From Alphaproteobacteria bacterium (GTDB lineage Bacteria > Pseudomonadota > Alphaproteobacteria > JAJFIK01), in the NCBI GenBank assembly GCA_021774965.1, contig JAJFIL010000282.1:1-58160 (forward strand): a stretch of 58,160 bases of DNA, read 5' to 3'. Within the stretch, counting starts at the first letter, position 1, and every line of letters starts with the position of its first letter. A program made the translations under genes and the position numbers. The notes under the pieces are model-generated. The model was not told where the DNA came from, searched no databases, and worked only from the letters and a program-made list of their open reading frames with translations. This document shows, piece by piece, positions 27,520 through 37,164 of this stretch.

Positions 27520-28788
27520 ATGACAACACATCCCGCTTCAAACGGTTTTACCTCTCGGCTGAAAAACCGCCTCTATGTCATCCTGGAGGCGGGCAAAACC
27601 CAGGATCTTCCCAGCCAGGTTTTTGACTGGTTCATGGTCAGCCTGATCATTGCCAACATCATTGCCTTTACGGCGGAGACCGTACCCTCGGTGCAGGCTG
27701 CCTATGGGCCCTTGCTGGAGACTTTCAATCTGGTTTCCATTGTTATTTTTACGATTGAGTATTTAGCCCGCCTCTGGGTGTGTACGGAGCATCCACCTTT
27801 GCGTCACCGCAACCCATGGAAGGCCCGTTTCAGTTTTGCCATGAGCCCGACGATGTTGATTGATTTGGCGGTCATTCTGCCATTCTATCTCAATGCGTTG
27901 ATTGGCATCGATTTGCGGGTCCTTCGTGTCTTCCGCCTGCTCCGGTTTCTCAAGCTTGTACGTTTCTCTCCCGCGTTGACGACCTTGACGAATGTTTTGG
28001 CAGTCGAGCGGCGGGCGCTTTTGGGTGCCGCTTTGATCATGTTCGGCCTGTTGGTGTGTTCCGGCACCGTGATGCATTACGTTGAGGCACGCGCCCAGCC
28101 TGAAGCATTCGGCACCATCCCCGATGCCATGTGGTGGGCGGCCTCGACGTTGACCACCGTAGGGTACGGCGATGTGGTGCCAATCACCCCCTTGGGCAAA
28201 GTGTTGGGCGGGGTAGTGATGATCTTCGGACTCGGCATGTTTGCGCTTCCCATCGGTATTGTGGCAACGGGCTTTGCGCAGGAAATTCATCGGCGGGAGT
28301 TTGTGGTCAATTGGGGGCTGGTGGCGCGCGTTCCTTTGTTTTCCGAACTGGATGCCGGAGAGATTGCCGAAGTTATGGGCCTTCTTCAAACCCAGGTGGT
28401 GCCAGCAGATACATTGATTGTGCGACCCGGTGATGATGCCGCCGCCATGTATTTCATTTCATTGGGGCGTGTCGAAGCAGAACTTTCCGATGGGCCAACC
28501 ATGTTGGAAGAGGGGGACCACTTCGGAGAGATATCCCTGTTGCGACATGTCAAACATGCCTCCGCCATTCGCGCGGTTACACGCGTGCACCTATTGGTGT
28601 TAGAGGCAGATAGCTTCCGCTCCCTCATGCGGCGAAATCCGAAACTGGGTGATCGCATTCGCGCGGTTGCCGAAGAAAAACTCAAGCACGCCTGGGGACT
28701 TTCATCTGATGAGCTTCTGGAAGAAGAGCTGCGCCGCCATGATCCGTTTGAGGCGGATGGCGCAGAAGAAAGTACCTCAGATACATAG
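27520..28788 (+). CDS. Voltage-sensor K+ channel with cyclic-nucleotide-binding domain (MlotiK1-like)
   Basis: 422 residues. Six membrane helices S1-S6 (about 35-250). S4 carries regularly spaced arginines (RVLRVFRLLRFLKLVRF), and the K+ selectivity filter TTVGYGD is intact at 212-218. A C-terminal cyclic-nucleotide-binding domain (about 275-390) follows, with the phosphate-binding-cassette-like GDHFGEISLLRHVKHASAIRA. The architecture is that of the Mesorhizobium MlotiK1 channel, although here S4 is rich in Arg. It likely mediates K+ flux gated by cAMP/cGMP and perhaps voltage. It starts 19 bases after alaS and converges with icd. Confidence 0.93.
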   Translation: MTTHPASNGFTSRLKNRLYVILEAGKTQDLPSQVFDWFMVSLIIANIIAFTAETVPSVQAAYGPLLETFNLVSIVIFTIEYLARLWVCTEHPPLRHRNPWKARFSFAMSPTMLIDLAVILPFYLNALIGIDLRVLRVFRLLRFLKLVRFSPALTTLTNVLAVERRALLGAALIMFGLLVCSGTVMHYVEARAQPEAFGTIPDAMWWAASTLTTVGYGDVVPITPLGKVLGGVVMIFGLGMFALPIGIVATGFAQEIHRREFVVNWGLVARVPLFSELDAGEIAEVMGLLQTQVVPADTLIVRPGDDAAAMYFISLGRVEAELSDGPTMLEEGDHFGEISLLRHVKHASAIRAVTRVHLLVLEADSFRSLMRRNPKLGDRIRAVAEEKLKHAWGLSSDELLEEELRRHDPFEADGAEESTSDT

Positions 28789-28794
28789 TTTCCC

Positions 28795-28894
28795 GTCATT
28801 CCGGAAATCGCGAAAGCGATTGTCCGGAATCTCCAGCAACTATCTGGCATTCAGGGATTCCGGGTTCGAACATAAGTGTTCGCCCCGGAATGAC
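28795..28894. repeat. Paired-hairpin REP/BIME-like element between convergent genes
   Basis: Terminal inverted words GTCATTCCGG (28795-28804) and CCGGAATGAC (28885-28894) bound two hairpins. The first has TTCCGGAAATCGC and GCGATTGTCCGGAA around a GAAA tetraloop (28799-28829). The second is CCGGG..CGAACA/TGTTCG..CCCGG (about 28860-28888). It fills the 133-base gap between the convergent channel and icd genes and may double as a bidirectional terminator. Confidence 0.75.
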
Positions 28895-28921
28895 TATTGT
28901 GAAAGTCTTAGGCTTTGAGAA

Positions 28922-30136
28922 CTAGCCCATCGCCTTTTGGAAGTTTTCATCCACGGCATCAAGGAAGCCTTCGGTGGTGAGCCAGCCTTGTTTGTCGCCG
29001 ATGAGGATCGCGAGATCCTTGGTCATTTGGCCGCCTTCGACGGTTTTGACGATTGTTGCTTCCAGGGTTTCGGCAAAACTGATCAGCGCTGCATTGTCAT
29101 CCAGCTTGCCGCGGTGGGCGAGGCCCCGTGTCCAGGCATAGATGGAAGCAATGGAGTTCGTGCTGGTGGGCTTGCCTTCTTGATGTAAGCGATAGTGACG
29201 GGTCACCGTGCCGTGGGCCGCTTCTGCTTCAACCGTGCGCCCATCTGGGCTCAACAGAACCGAAGTCATGAGACCCAATGAGCCAAAGCCCTGAGCGAGG
29301 GTATCGGACTGGACATCGCCGTCGTAGTTCTTACAGGCCCAGACATAACCGCCGTCCCACTTCATGGCAGCTGCCACCATGTCATCGATCAAGCGATGCT
29401 CATAGGTGATACCTTTTTTGTCGAACTCGGCTTTGAACTCGGCATCAAAGATTTCCTGGAACAGATCCTTGAACCGGCCGTCATAGGCTTTCAGGATGGT
29501 ATTCTTTGTGGACATGTAGACAGGCCAGCTGCGTCCCAGGCCAAAGTTAAAGCTGGCGCGGGCAAAGTCGCGAATACTTTCATCCAGATTATACATGCCC
29601 ATGGCAACGCCGGCGGCAGGAAAATCAAAGATCTCATAGTCCTGTTCCTCGCCGCCATCAGCAGGGGTGAACTTCATGGTCAGCTTGCCGGGGCCGGGAA
29701 CTTTAAAGTCCGTGGCGCGATATTGATCGCCGAATGCGTGGCGTCCGATGACCACAGGCTTGGTCCAACCAGGCACGAGGCGCGGCACGTTTTGAATCAC
29801 GATGGGCTCGCGGAAAACAACGCCGCCCAGAATGTTCCGGATGGTGCCGTTGGGCGAGCGCCACATTTTCTTGAGGCCAAATTCTTCGACGCGATCCTCG
29901 TCGGGCGTAATCGTGGCGCACTTTACGCCGACGCCGTATTTCTTGATCGCTTCGGCGGCATCAATGGTAATCTGGTCGTCGGTTTCATCCCGTGCTTCAA
30001 TACCCAAATCGTAGTATTTGAGATCGATGTCCAGATAGGGATTAATGAGCTTGTCTTTGATGAGCTGCCAGATGATGCGGGTCATCTCATCGCCATCGAG
30101 TTCGACAACCGGATTTTCAACCTTGATCTTTGCCAT
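28922..30136 (-). CDS. icd: NADP-dependent isocitrate dehydrogenase (dimeric, type II)
   Basis: 404 residues. Oxidative decarboxylation of isocitrate to 2-oxoglutarate in the TCA cycle. The start [20 protein letters not shown] and the length match the homodimeric subfamily also found in mitochondria rather than the E. coli type. The substrate motif [15 protein letters not shown] and the metal/cofactor stretch [16 protein letters not shown] are intact. The start ATG has little Shine-Dalgarno sequence. Divergent from the TrmJ-like gene. Confidence 0.97.
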   Translation of the reverse strand: MAKIKVENPVVELDGDEMTRIIWQLIKDKLINPYLDIDLKYYDLGIEARDETDDQITIDAAEAIKKYGVGVKCATITPDEDRVEEFGLKKMWRSPNGTIRNILGGVVFREPIVIQNVPRLVPGWTKPVVIGRHAFGDQYRATDFKVPGPGKLTMKFTPADGGEEQDYEIFDFPAAGVAMGMYNLDESIRDFARASFNFGLGRSWPVYMSTKNTILKAYDGRFKDLFQEIFDAEFKAEFDKKGITYEHRLIDDMVAAAMKWDGGYVWACKNYDGDVQSDTLAQGFGSLGLMTSVLLSPDGRTVEAEAAHGTVTRHYRLHQEGKPTSTNSIASIYAWTRGLAHRGKLDDNAALISFAETLEATIVKTVEGGQMTKDLAILIGDKQGWLTTEGFLDAVDENFQKAMG

Positions 30137-30268
30137 GATGCGGACCAGTGCTTTCTAAAAGAATGAGAGTGAACAGGCTGCGGAAATCTGCGCCCATTTT
30201 GGTGCGTATTTATGGGGCCTGAGCTATCGCATTGGAGCGGGAAATGCAATCTTTCAAAGGGTGCAGTT

Positions 30269-31048
30269 TTGACGGATGAAGGTGCTGACAAGTTGACGCA
30301 AGGGATGAGCAAAGACGGCGGCCCGGCAGTGGTTCTGGTAAAGCCCCAGATGGGCGAGAACATCGGGGCGGCAGCGCGGGCCATGTTCAATTTTAGCCTG
30401 ACAGAGCTGCTTCTGGTGGCCCCCCGGGATGGCTGGCCCAACGCAAAAGCCATTGCCATGGCGGCAGGTGCGGCAAAGGTGGCGGAGGCAGCGCAGGTCT
30501 TTGACAGTACCAAATCGGCTCTATCCGGCTTTCAATACGTGATTGCCTGCACTGCGCGAGATCGGGATATGGCCAAGCCTGCTTTTACCCCGGAACGGGC
30601 GGCGCAAGAGCTGCGCGCGCGCCATGAGGCAGGCCAGAAAGTGGCACTGGTCTTCGGGGCAGAGGCCTCGGGACTGGAGAACGAGGATATATCGCTTATG
30701 GATGCCATCCTTACAATTCCGGCAAATCCTGAGTTTTCCTCATTAAATCTAGGCCAGGCGGTGCTTTTGTGCGGCTATGAGTGGATGAAGGCAGCCGATC
30801 AGACCGCGCCTGAGAGCCGTGGGCGAGGGGAGGCGACGCCGGCGTCTCGGGAGGCTCTTGTGCAGCTGTTCGAGCACCTGGAAGAGGCGTTGATCCATTC
30901 CAATTTCCTCATGTTGGAGGAAAAGCGCCCTGCCATGGTCCAGAACATCCGGGCCATGCTGATGCGGGCTGAATTGACCGAACAAGAGGTCCGCACCTGG
31001 CGCGGGATGATCAAGTCGCTTCAGCGCGCAACACCCCGAAAAGGTTAG
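30269..31048 (+). CDS. TrmJ-like RNA 2'-O-methyltransferase (SPOUT family)
   Basis: About 259 residues. SpoU/TrmH-type knotted methyltransferase: AVVLVKPQMGENIGAAARAM at the start, VFGAEASGLENED in the middle and IPANPEFSSLNLGQAVLL forming the SAM-binding knot. A C-terminal helical extension (EHLEEALIHSNFL, WRGMIKSLQR) is typical of TrmJ, which methylates position 32 of tRNA. The start is uncertain: TTG at 30269 has AAGG eight bases upstream, ATG at 30305 is preceded immediately by AAGGG, and ATG at 30212 has no visible site. Followed after a promoter by rpsD. Confidence 0.88.
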   Translation: MTDEGADKLTQGMSKDGGPAVVLVKPQMGENIGAAARAMFNFSLTELLLVAPRDGWPNAKAIAMAAGAAKVAEAAQVFDSTKSALSGFQYVIACTARDRDMAKPAFTPERAAQELRARHEAGQKVALVFGAEASGLENEDISLMDAILTIPANPEFSSLNLGQAVLLCGYEWMKAADQTAPESRGRGEATPASREALVQLFEHLEEALIHSNFLMLEEKRPAMVQNIRAMLMRAELTEQEVRTWRGMIKSLQRATPRKG

Positions 31049-31060
31049 AGAAATTGGTAT

Positions 31061-31088
31061 TTGACAAGCCGCACGAGATGCCTATATT
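31061..31088 (+). promoter_or_regulatory. Near-consensus sigma-70 promoter of rpsD
   Basis: TTGACA (31061-31066), 16 bases, TATATT (31083-31088). A transcript starting near 31095 would have a leader of about 115 bases before the rpsD ATG. It begins only 13 bases after the stop of the upstream methyltransferase gene. Confidence 0.8.
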
Positions 31089-31099
31089 GCGCGACTTCT

Positions 31100-31121
31100 C
31101 CGGCAGGGTCCGCCCCGCCGG
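31100..31121 (+). promoter_or_regulatory. GC-rich hairpin in the rpsD leader
   Basis: CCGGCaGGG (31100-31108) pairs with CCCcGCCGG (31113-31121) around a four-base loop near the 5' end of the predicted leader. A second weaker pairing, GCGA/TCGC, spans about 31140-31163. S4 autoregulates its operon through a leader structure in other bacteria; such control here is only a possibility. Confidence 0.45.
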
Positions 31122-31210
31122 GGGCTATCTACGGGAGATGCGAGACCCGCCGTTGCAATCGCGACCCTCATGAGGAGGATCGCCGGGCCGCGTCAGTTCA
31201 GAAGGTAACT

Positions 31211-31831
31211 ATGACCAAAAGACTTTCATCAAAGTACAAAATCGATCGCCGGATGGGTGAAAACATCTGGGGTCGTCCAAAGAGCCCTGTCAACAAACGC
31301 GAATACGGCCCAGGCCAACATGGTCAGCGTCGCCGCGGCAAGAAGTCCGACTTTGGTCTTCAGTTGATGGCCAAGCAAAAGCTCAAAGGCTATTACGGCA
31401 ACATCACCGAAAAGCAGTTCCGCCGCATCTATGCCGACGCTGATCGTCGCAAAGGGAACACGGCAGAGCACTTGATCGGTCTTCTGGAACGCCGCTTGGA
31501 CGCTGTTGTGTATCGCGCCAAGTTCGTGCCGACCGTTTTTGCTTCACGTCAGTTCGTCAACCACGGCCATGTGATGGTCAACGGCAAGCGCGTGAACATC
31601 CCCAGCTATCAGGTTCGCGAAGGCGATGTGGTTGAAGTGCGCGAAAAGTCTCGCCAGCTTCCTATCGTCCTTGAAGCAGCTGACAGCCCAGAGCGGGAAG
31701 TGCCTGACTACATCGATGCGGATCACTCCAAGATGAAGGCAACCTTCGTTCGCACGCCTACACTGAGCGATGTGCCGTATCCGGTTCAGATGGAACCAAA
31801 TCTGGTGGTGGAATTTTACTCCAAGGCGTAA
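31211..31831 (+). CDS. rpsD: 30S ribosomal protein S4
   Basis: 206 residues. Primary 16S rRNA-binding protein that nucleates assembly of the 30S body. The alphaproteobacterial form: [40 protein letters not shown] and the S4 RNA-binding domain [14 protein letters not shown]...[18 protein letters not shown]. The ATG is 6 bases after GAAGG; the frame remains open upstream but that part is the untranslated leader. Monocistronic: own promoter and terminator. Confidence 0.98.
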   Translation: MTKRLSSKYKIDRRMGENIWGRPKSPVNKREYGPGQHGQRRRGKKSDFGLQLMAKQKLKGYYGNITEKQFRRIYADADRRKGNTAEHLIGLLERRLDAVVYRAKFVPTVFASRQFVNHGHVMVNGKRVNIPSYQVREGDVVEVREKSRQLPIVLEAADSPEREVPDYIDADHSKMKATFVRTPTLSDVPYPVQMEPNLVVEFYSKA

Positions 31832-31859
31832 CGCGCTAACACCTGCAGAAATACGAAAA

Positions 31860-31890
31860 GGCCGCGAGGGAAACCCTGGCGGCCTTTTTT
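31860..31890 (+). terminator. Rho-independent terminator of rpsD
   Basis: GGCCGCgAGGG and CCCTgGCGGCC form an 11-position stem with an AAA loop, followed by TTTTTT (31885-31890). Preceded by AAAA, so it may also work leftward for the glutaredoxin gene. Confidence 0.92.
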
Positions 31891-31911
31891 GTGTCTTCAA
31901 GCTTGCGTGGG

Positions 31912-32250
31912 TTACGCTGCGGCGACCTGGATGCCTTTTTCTTCAAACAATTGGCGCAGCTCGCCAGCCTCAAACATTTCCTTGAGGATATCGCAGCCGC
32001 CGACAAACTCACCCTTCACATAAAGCTGAGGGATGGTTGGCCAGTCGGAATATTCCTTGATGCCGTTGCGCAGGTCTTCGTTCTCCAAAACATTGTGGGA
32101 GGCAAATGGCACCTGCAGGTAATCCAGGATCTGACAGACCACTGAGGAAAAACCGCACTGAGGAAACTGAGGGTTGCCCTTCATAAAAAGGGTCACGTCA
32201 TTGGCGGTGACTTGATCTTTGATCCAGTCGGCAATGGGCTGATCGGTCAT
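31912..32250 (-). CDS. grxD: Monothiol CGFS glutaredoxin (Grx4/GrxD type)
   Basis: 112 residues. CGFS-type glutaredoxins bind a [2Fe-2S] cluster with glutathione and work with BolA proteins in iron-sulfur trafficking. The active site PQCGFSS has Cys32; WPTIPQLYVKGEFVGGCDI is the glutathione-binding region. The ATG at 32250 follows TTTGGAG by eight bases; longer frames upstream lack support. It lies 96 bases after bolA on the same strand, and that partnership supports the assignment. Confidence 0.95.
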   Translation of the reverse strand: MTDQPIADWIKDQVTANDVTLFMKGNPQFPQCGFSSVVCQILDYLQVPFASHNVLENEDLRNGIKEYSDWPTIPQLYVKGEFVGGCDILKEMFEAGELRQLFEEKGIQVAAA

Positions 32251-32346
32251 ATGTACTACTCCAAAGATTTCAATCGTTTCTAAAGAGGTAGTGGCCCGAC
32301 CCCGCGAGGTCAAGAAAAACCACAAATCCCTTGTTCTTATGGGGTT

Positions 32347-32577
32347 TTATGGCGCTTTTGTTGTGAGCTGCAAGGCGTGAAGCTCGCCGCCCATCCGGCC
32401 CTTCAAAGCCGCATAAACCAGCTGATGTTGGGCGATGCGAGACTTGCCCGCAAAACCTTCCCACGTGACATCTGCGGCATAATGGTTACCGTCTCCCGCA
32501 AGGTCCGAGACTTTGACATCTGCGCCGGGAAGGCCCTCTGCCAGCATTTTCTCAATTTCAGCAATTTCCATCGCCAT
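32347..32577 (-). CDS. bolA: BolA family protein
   Basis: 76 residues, the compact BolA/IbaG-like fold: LAEGLPGADVKVSDLAGDGNHYAADV, then RIAQHQLVYAALKGRMGGELHALQL. The invariant C-terminal His (in ELHAL) is a cluster ligand in BolA-glutaredoxin complexes. The gene starts three bases after the purL stop codon and so is probably transcribed with the purine genes. Confidence 0.93.
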   Translation of the reverse strand: MAMEIAEIEKMLAEGLPGADVKVSDLAGDGNHYAADVTWEGFAGKSRIAQHQLVYAALKGRMGGELHALQLTTKAP

Positions 32578-32580
32578 GGC

Positions 32581-34770
32581 TTAAATCTCCATCAATTCTG
32601 GCAAGAAGTCTTCGTGAGTATCTGACAAGTCATCGACTGCCACGCGAGCCATATCGCCCAGGGTGAGGTCCTCACCGCCGGTTATGCCAAGTTTGGCGGT
32701 GGGCACGCCAGCGTCACTTGCAGCGCTCAGGATTGCATCTACGCCAGCGGCAGGGCAGGTCAGCACATAGCGGGCCTGATCTTCGCCAAACAGATAAGCG
32801 TGAGCAGGCAAATCGCTTGCAATATCGATGGTAGCACCAATGCCCGAAGCCATCGCCATTTCGGCAAGGCCGATAGCAAGACCACCGTCCGAGAGATCAT
32901 GAACAGCGGTTACTTTATCAGATAAGATCAGCCTCCGGACGAAATCACCATTGCGTCGTTCAACGCCCAAGTCGACGGGAGGAGGGGAGCCTTCTTCGCG
33001 GGCCCCAATTTCACGCAAATAGATGGACTGACCAAGATGGCCGTTTGTTTCGCCCACAAACAGGATGATTTCTCCATCGGCTTTGAAAGGTACCGTGGCC
33101 ATGTGATCAAGATCATCGATCAAGCCTACACCGCCGATGGCTGGTGTTGGCTGAATGCCCACACCGTTGGTCTCGTTATAAAATGAGACATTGCCGGAGA
33201 CGACGGGGTAATCGAACGCGTTTGAGGCTTCCACCATGCCGTCGATACAGCCCTTGAACTGACCCATGATCTCGGCGCGTTCTGGCGACCCGAAATTAAG
33301 ACAGTCGGTATAGGCTAACGGCTTGGCACCCACTGCGGTCAGGTTCCGCCAGGTCTCGGCGACTGCCTGCTTGCCACCTTCAAAAGGATCAGCCTGGCAA
33401 TAGCGCGGGGTGACGTCTGTTGTAATGGCAAGCGCCTTGTTGGTGCCATGCACCCGCACAACGGCACTGTCGCCACCTGGGATTTGCAACGTATCGGCCA
33501 TGACCGTGTTGTCATATTGCTCCCAGATCCAGCGCCGGGAAGCGATATCCGAGCAGCCAATAATCTTAAGGAGCGCTTCGCCCAGATCATCAGGCACGGG
33601 CACGCTATCAGGCGTAACCGCTGTAGGCCGCTTGGTTTCTTCCCAGGGCCGGTCATACATAGGCGCAAAATCTGCCAGTGGGCCAAGCGGGATGTCAGCA
33701 ACCTGCTTGCCCTGATGGCTCAGCGTCAGATGATTGGTATCCGTCGTGATGCCAATGACAGAAAAATCCAGATCCCATTTTTCAAAGATGGCGCGCGCCA
33801 TGTCTTCTTTGCCGGGTTGGAGCACCATCAACATGCGTTCCTGGCTTTCAGACAGCATCATCTCATACGGCGTCATGTTGGTTTCGCGCTGAGGAACCTT
33901 GTCCAGGTCCAGCTCAATGCCTGAGCCACCTTTCGACGCCATCTCCACAGCAGAAGAGGTGAGCCCTGCGGCCCCCATGTCCTGAATACCGATGATGGCA
34001 TCTTCCTGCATCAGCTCAAGGCAGGCCTCCACGAGAAGTTTCTCCGTGAACGGATCACCCACTTGCACTGTAGGGCGCTTCTCATCACTGTCATCGTCAA
34101 ATTCTGCTGAGGCCATAGTGGCCCCATGGATGCCGTCGCGACCGGTCTTGGAGCCTACATAGACAACAGGATTGCCCACGCCTTTGGCTGCGCAATAGAA
34201 GATCTTGTCTGTGTCCGCTAGGCCCACGCACATGGCATTGACCAGGATGTTACCGTTGTAGCTGGAATGGAAATTTGTCTCGCCGCCAACGGTTGGCACG
34301 CCCATGCAATTTCCATAACCGCCAATGCCCGCAACAACACCGGCCACCAGGTGCCGGGTCTTGGGGTGGTCTGCCTCGCCAAAACGCAAAGCATTCATCA
34401 TGGCAACAGGGCGCGCGCCCATTGTAAAGACATCGCGCATAATGCCGCCGACGCCTGTGGCAGCACCCTGATAAGGCTCGATGAATGAGGGGTGGTTGTG
34501 GCTTTCCATCTTGAAGATGGCGGCCTGCCCATCGCCAATGTCGACGATGCCAGCGTTCTCCCCCGGACCGCAAATAACTTGCGGTCCTTCGGTGGGAAGG
34601 CGCTTCAGGTGAAGCCGTGAGGATTTGTAGGAGCAATGCTCCGACCACATAACTGAGAAAATACCGAGCTCGGTCAAGTTCGGCTCCCGGTTCATGGAGC
34701 GAACGATGGTATCATATTCTTCGACTGAGAGGCCGTGTTCGGCAACAACTTCGGGGCTATTCTGGTTCAC
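32581..34770 (-). CDS. purL: Phosphoribosylformylglycinamidine synthase subunit PurL
   Basis: 729 residues, the small PurL form. It amidates FGAR to FGAM with ATP, using ammonia supplied by PurQ with PurS as structural partner. Motifs include [36 protein letters not shown] and [19 protein letters not shown]. The start is GTG in the overlap GTGA with the purQ stop, so translation is coupled. The 80-residue PurS and separate PurQ confirm the three-subunit enzyme rather than the large single-chain form. Confidence 0.97.
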   Translation of the reverse strand: MNQNSPEVVAEHGLSVEEYDTIVRSMNREPNLTELGIFSVMWSEHCSYKSSRLHLKRLPTEGPQVICGPGENAGIVDIGDGQAAIFKMESHNHPSFIEPYQGAATGVGGIMRDVFTMGARPVAMMNALRFGEADHPKTRHLVAGVVAGIGGYGNCMGVPTVGGETNFHSSYNGNILVNAMCVGLADTDKIFYCAAKGVGNPVVYVGSKTGRDGIHGATMASAEFDDDSDEKRPTVQVGDPFTEKLLVEACLELMQEDAIIGIQDMGAAGLTSSAVEMASKGGSGIELDLDKVPQRETNMTPYEMMLSESQERMLMVLQPGKEDMARAIFEKWDLDFSVIGITTDTNHLTLSHQGKQVADIPLGPLADFAPMYDRPWEETKRPTAVTPDSVPVPDDLGEALLKIIGCSDIASRRWIWEQYDNTVMADTLQIPGGDSAVVRVHGTNKALAITTDVTPRYCQADPFEGGKQAVAETWRNLTAVGAKPLAYTDCLNFGSPERAEIMGQFKGCIDGMVEASNAFDYPVVSGNVSFYNETNGVGIQPTPAIGGVGLIDDLDHMATVPFKADGEIILFVGETNGHLGQSIYLREIGAREEGSPPPVDLGVERRNGDFVRRLILSDKVTAVHDLSDGGLAIGLAEMAMASGIGATIDIASDLPAHAYLFGEDQARYVLTCPAAGVDAILSAASDAGVPTAKLGITGGEDLTLGDMARVAVDDLSDTHEDFLPELMEI

Positions 34771-35432
34771 GACAGCGCCTCCGTTAGTGCTTGAAACATT
34801 GGCGCGCCGTCCATGCCGCCAAGCTTGGTATCAGCGACCCGTTCGGGGTGAGGCATCAAGCCCAGCACATTGCGAGCGGCGTTGGTTATGCCGGCAATAT
34901 CGCGGGCCGAGCCGTTGGGATTATCATTGGTATAGCGGAAAGCAACCTGGCCTTCGCCTTCAACCCGCGCCAGCGTTTCATCATCTGCAAAATAATTGCC
35001 GTCATGATGAGCGACGGGAATATCGATTTCCTGATCTGAACTATAGTTGCGGGTAAAGACCGTATCGGTGTTTTCCACTTTCAAGGCGACCTTGCGGCAC
35101 ACGAAGTTCAGCCCTGCATTGCGCATAAGCGCGCCAGGCAGAAGGCCGCATTCGGTGAGGATCTGAAAGCCATTGCAGATACCAAGCGTTGGCGTGCCGG
35201 CTGTAGCCCGCGCGACGACCTCCTTCATGATGGGAGATTGCGACGCCATGGCCCCGCAGCGCAGATAGTCCCCATAGGAAAAACCGCCGGGAAGGACGAT
35301 CAGGTCTACGTCTGGCAACTCGGCATCTCCATGCCAAACCATATGCGGCTTGGTACCGGAGATATTCTCCAATGCCGTAGCAGCATCCCTGTCACAATTG
35401 GAAGCGGGAAACACAATGACCGCTGATCGCAT
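34767..35432 (-). CDS. purQ: FGAM synthase glutaminase subunit PurQ
   Basis: 221 residues. Class I glutamine amidotransferase that feeds ammonia to PurL. The nucleophile Cys lies in [19 protein letters not shown], and the His/Glu pair in LMPHPERV near residue 197. [19 protein letters not shown] is the oxyanion region. It starts five bases after purS and overlaps purL by four. Confidence 0.97.
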   Translation of the reverse strand: MRSAVIVFPASNCDRDAATALENISGTKPHMVWHGDAELPDVDLIVLPGGFSYGDYLRCGAMASQSPIMKEVVARATAGTPTLGICNGFQILTECGLLPGALMRNAGLNFVCRKVALKVENTDTVFTRNYSSDQEIDIPVAHHDGNYFADDETLARVEGEGQVAFRYTNDNPNGSARDIAGITNAARNVLGLMPHPERVADTKLGGMDGAPMFQALTEALS

Positions 35433-35437
35433 GGGCC

Positions 35438-35680
35438 TTAAGCCTCCAGTTCGATGTCGAAGTTTTCAATCACCATGTTGGCGAGAAGCTTCTCGCACAT
35501 CTGGGTCACTTGGCGGCGGGCAGCATCTTCGTTCGTCTCTGCAATTTCCAACTCGATGAACTTACCCTTGCGCACATTGTCAACGCCGCCAAAGCCGAGC
35601 CCTGACAAGGCATGTTCAATGGCTTTGCCTTCTGGGTCCAACACACCGTTTTTCAGGGTGATATGAATACGCGCCTTCAT
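35438..35680 (-). CDS. purS: FGAM synthase subunit PurS
   Basis: 80 residues. The small ferredoxin-like subunit that bridges PurL and Pur[21 protein letters not shown] and [19 protein letters not shown] are typical. The start ATG overlaps the purC stop (ATGA). Confidence 0.96.
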   Translation of the reverse strand: MKARIHITLKNGVLDPEGKAIEHALSGLGFGGVDNVRKGKFIELEIAETNEDAARRQVTQMCEKLLANMVIENFDIELEA

Positions 35681-36516
35681 GATTCATCCTTTGTATTATC
35701 TGGCTTCGTGCCATCTGGCTTTGTCGTATCTGACTTTTTGTCTTTGGATTTCGCAGCCTTGAGGTCCACCACGTTGTCGGGGACCTCCTCGATTTCCTGC
35801 ATAAGCCCAAACCGATTTGCCACTTCCTGGTAAGCCTCGCTGAGCCCGCCCAGGTCTCGGCGGAAACGGTCTTTGTCCATCTTCTCGCCAGTCTTGGCGT
35901 CCCACAGGCGGCAATTATCAGGGCTGATCTCATCGGCAAGAAGGATGCGCAACATCTCATTGTCCCACACCCTGCCAAATTCCAGTTTGAAATCCACCAG
36001 TTGAATGCCCACGCCCATGAACAGACCGCAGAGATAATCATTGATCCGTATGGTGAGGGAAATGATCTCGTCCAGTTCGGGCGGAGCTGCCCAGCCAAAT
36101 GCCGTGATATGTTCTTCGGCAATTAGAGGATCGTTCAGCTCATCGTTCTTGTAATAAAACTCAACGATGGAGCGGGGCAGTTGCGTGCCTTCTTCGATGC
36201 CTAGGCGTTCGCAAATTTGCCCGGCGGCGATGTTTCGTACCACAACCTCGATGGGAATGATTTCCACCTGACGCACCAATTGCTCGCGCATATTCAGGCG
36301 GCGAATAAAGTGCGTGGGAATGCCAATGGCCCCAAGCCGGGTCATGAGGTATTCGGAGATGCGGTTATTGAGAACGCCTTTGCCCTCAATGGTGCCACGC
36401 TTCTGCGCGTTGAACGCAGTCGCATCGTCCTTGAAAAATTGAATAATGGTTCCTGGCTCAGGCCCTTCAAAAAGAATTTTGGCCTTGCCCTCGTAAATCT
36501 GACGTCGGCGGGTCAT
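35677..36516 (-). CDS. purC: SAICAR synthetase PurC
   Basis: 279 residues. It ligates aspartate to CAIR in step eight of purine synthesis. [19 protein letters not shown] is the nucleotide-binding start, and [10 protein letters not shown]...[14 protein letters not shown] the catalytic core. Residues about 255-279 form a Lys/Asp/Thr/Pro-rich tail (KSKDKKSD, repeated TKPD) not needed for the fold, which is absent from most orthologues. First gene of the purC-purS-purQ-purL-bolA-grxD run. Confidence 0.96.
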   Translation of the reverse strand: MTRRRQIYEGKAKILFEGPEPGTIIQFFKDDATAFNAQKRGTIEGKGVLNNRISEYLMTRLGAIGIPTHFIRRLNMREQLVRQVEIIPIEVVVRNIAAGQICERLGIEEGTQLPRSIVEFYYKNDELNDPLIAEEHITAFGWAAPPELDEIISLTIRINDYLCGLFMGVGIQLVDFKLEFGRVWDNEMLRILLADEISPDNCRLWDAKTGEKMDKDRFRRDLGGLSEAYQEVANRFGLMQEIEEVPDNVVDLKAAKSKDKKSDTTKPDGTKPDNTKDES

Positions 36517-36771
36517 GTGTCTCCATCCGGTGGGGGCCTGTTCTGGGCGAAAACGCGGGTCGCGCTGCCTGATCCTGCCGGTCCCCGTAACGGGATTTGC
36601 CGCCCCTATATCCGAGGCGAATCTGTGCCGTCAAGCTATCTGAATAGGGAACCGCACACAATTGCTTCAAGGTGCGGCTAACGGGTGCTTGCGCTTCTCG
36701 CTCGGTACAGGTAATCGTTGGCCTAAATGGGCCTTTTTTCAGGCCGAGAGCAGTAAAATGGAGCCGCAAAT

Positions 36772-37095
36772 ATGTCCTCGTTCAAGGATCGGGAAAAAGC
36801 CTACGAAACCAAGTTTGCTCATGATCAGGAGCTGAAATTCAAGGCCACAGCGCGCCGGAACAAGCTGTTGGGCCTTTGGGCGGCAGAACAATTGGGCCTG
36901 GCTGATGATGCGGCGGAGGCCTATGCGACGGAAGTCATCAAATCTGATCTGGATGAGCCGGGCGATGAGGATGTTTTCCGCAAGATTTGGGGAGATTTTC
37001 AGGCCAAAAGCCTTGATGTTTCCGAACACCAGCTGCGCCGCCAAATCAGTGATTTGTTGGGCACCGCAATCGATCAAATCGAGAGTGGCGCTTAG
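36772..37095 (+). CDS. F1-ATPase inhibitor subunit zeta (DUF1476)
   Basis: 107 residues. Alphaproteobacterial zeta subunits insert an inhibitory N-terminal helix into F1 to block ATP hydrolysis, as shown in Paracoccus. Diagnostic blocks: FKDREKAYETKFAHDQELKF, RRNKLLGLWAAEQLGL, and YATEVIKSDLDEPGDEDVFR. The ATG follows GGAG by nine bases. It is not near other ATP synthase genes here, as is usual for this gene. Divergent from purC across 255 bases in which I see no clear promoter. Confidence 0.93.
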   Translation: MSSFKDREKAYETKFAHDQELKFKATARRNKLLGLWAAEQLGLADDAAEAYATEVIKSDLDEPGDEDVFRKIWGDFQAKSLDVSEHQLRRQISDLLGTAIDQIESGA

Positions 37096-37129
37096 TTTAC
37101 CGGCCGCCCCTTCTTTCTTGTCCCCATCG

Positions 37130-37155
37130 CCCCTATCTTAAAAGGGCGATAGGGG
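37130..37155 (+). promoter_or_regulatory. Hairpin overlapping the ribosome-binding site of the PQQ dehydrogenase gene
   Basis: CCCCTATC (37130-37137) pairs with GATAGGGG (37148-37155). The right arm contains most of the AGGGGAGAG Shine-Dalgarno sequence that serves the ATG at 37165. It might terminate the zeta transcript weakly or hold the site closed. Confidence 0.45.
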
Positions 37156-37164
37156 AGAGATTTC

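Noticed and set aside
28795-28894. CRISPR-like array
   Set aside because: Only two inverted arms, not regularly spaced direct repeats, and no cas genes nearby.
36722-36750. GGCC-rich T-tract motif before the zeta gene as a terminator
   Set aside because: Stems are only 4-5 base pairs and compete with each other; divergent genes make a terminator here unneeded.
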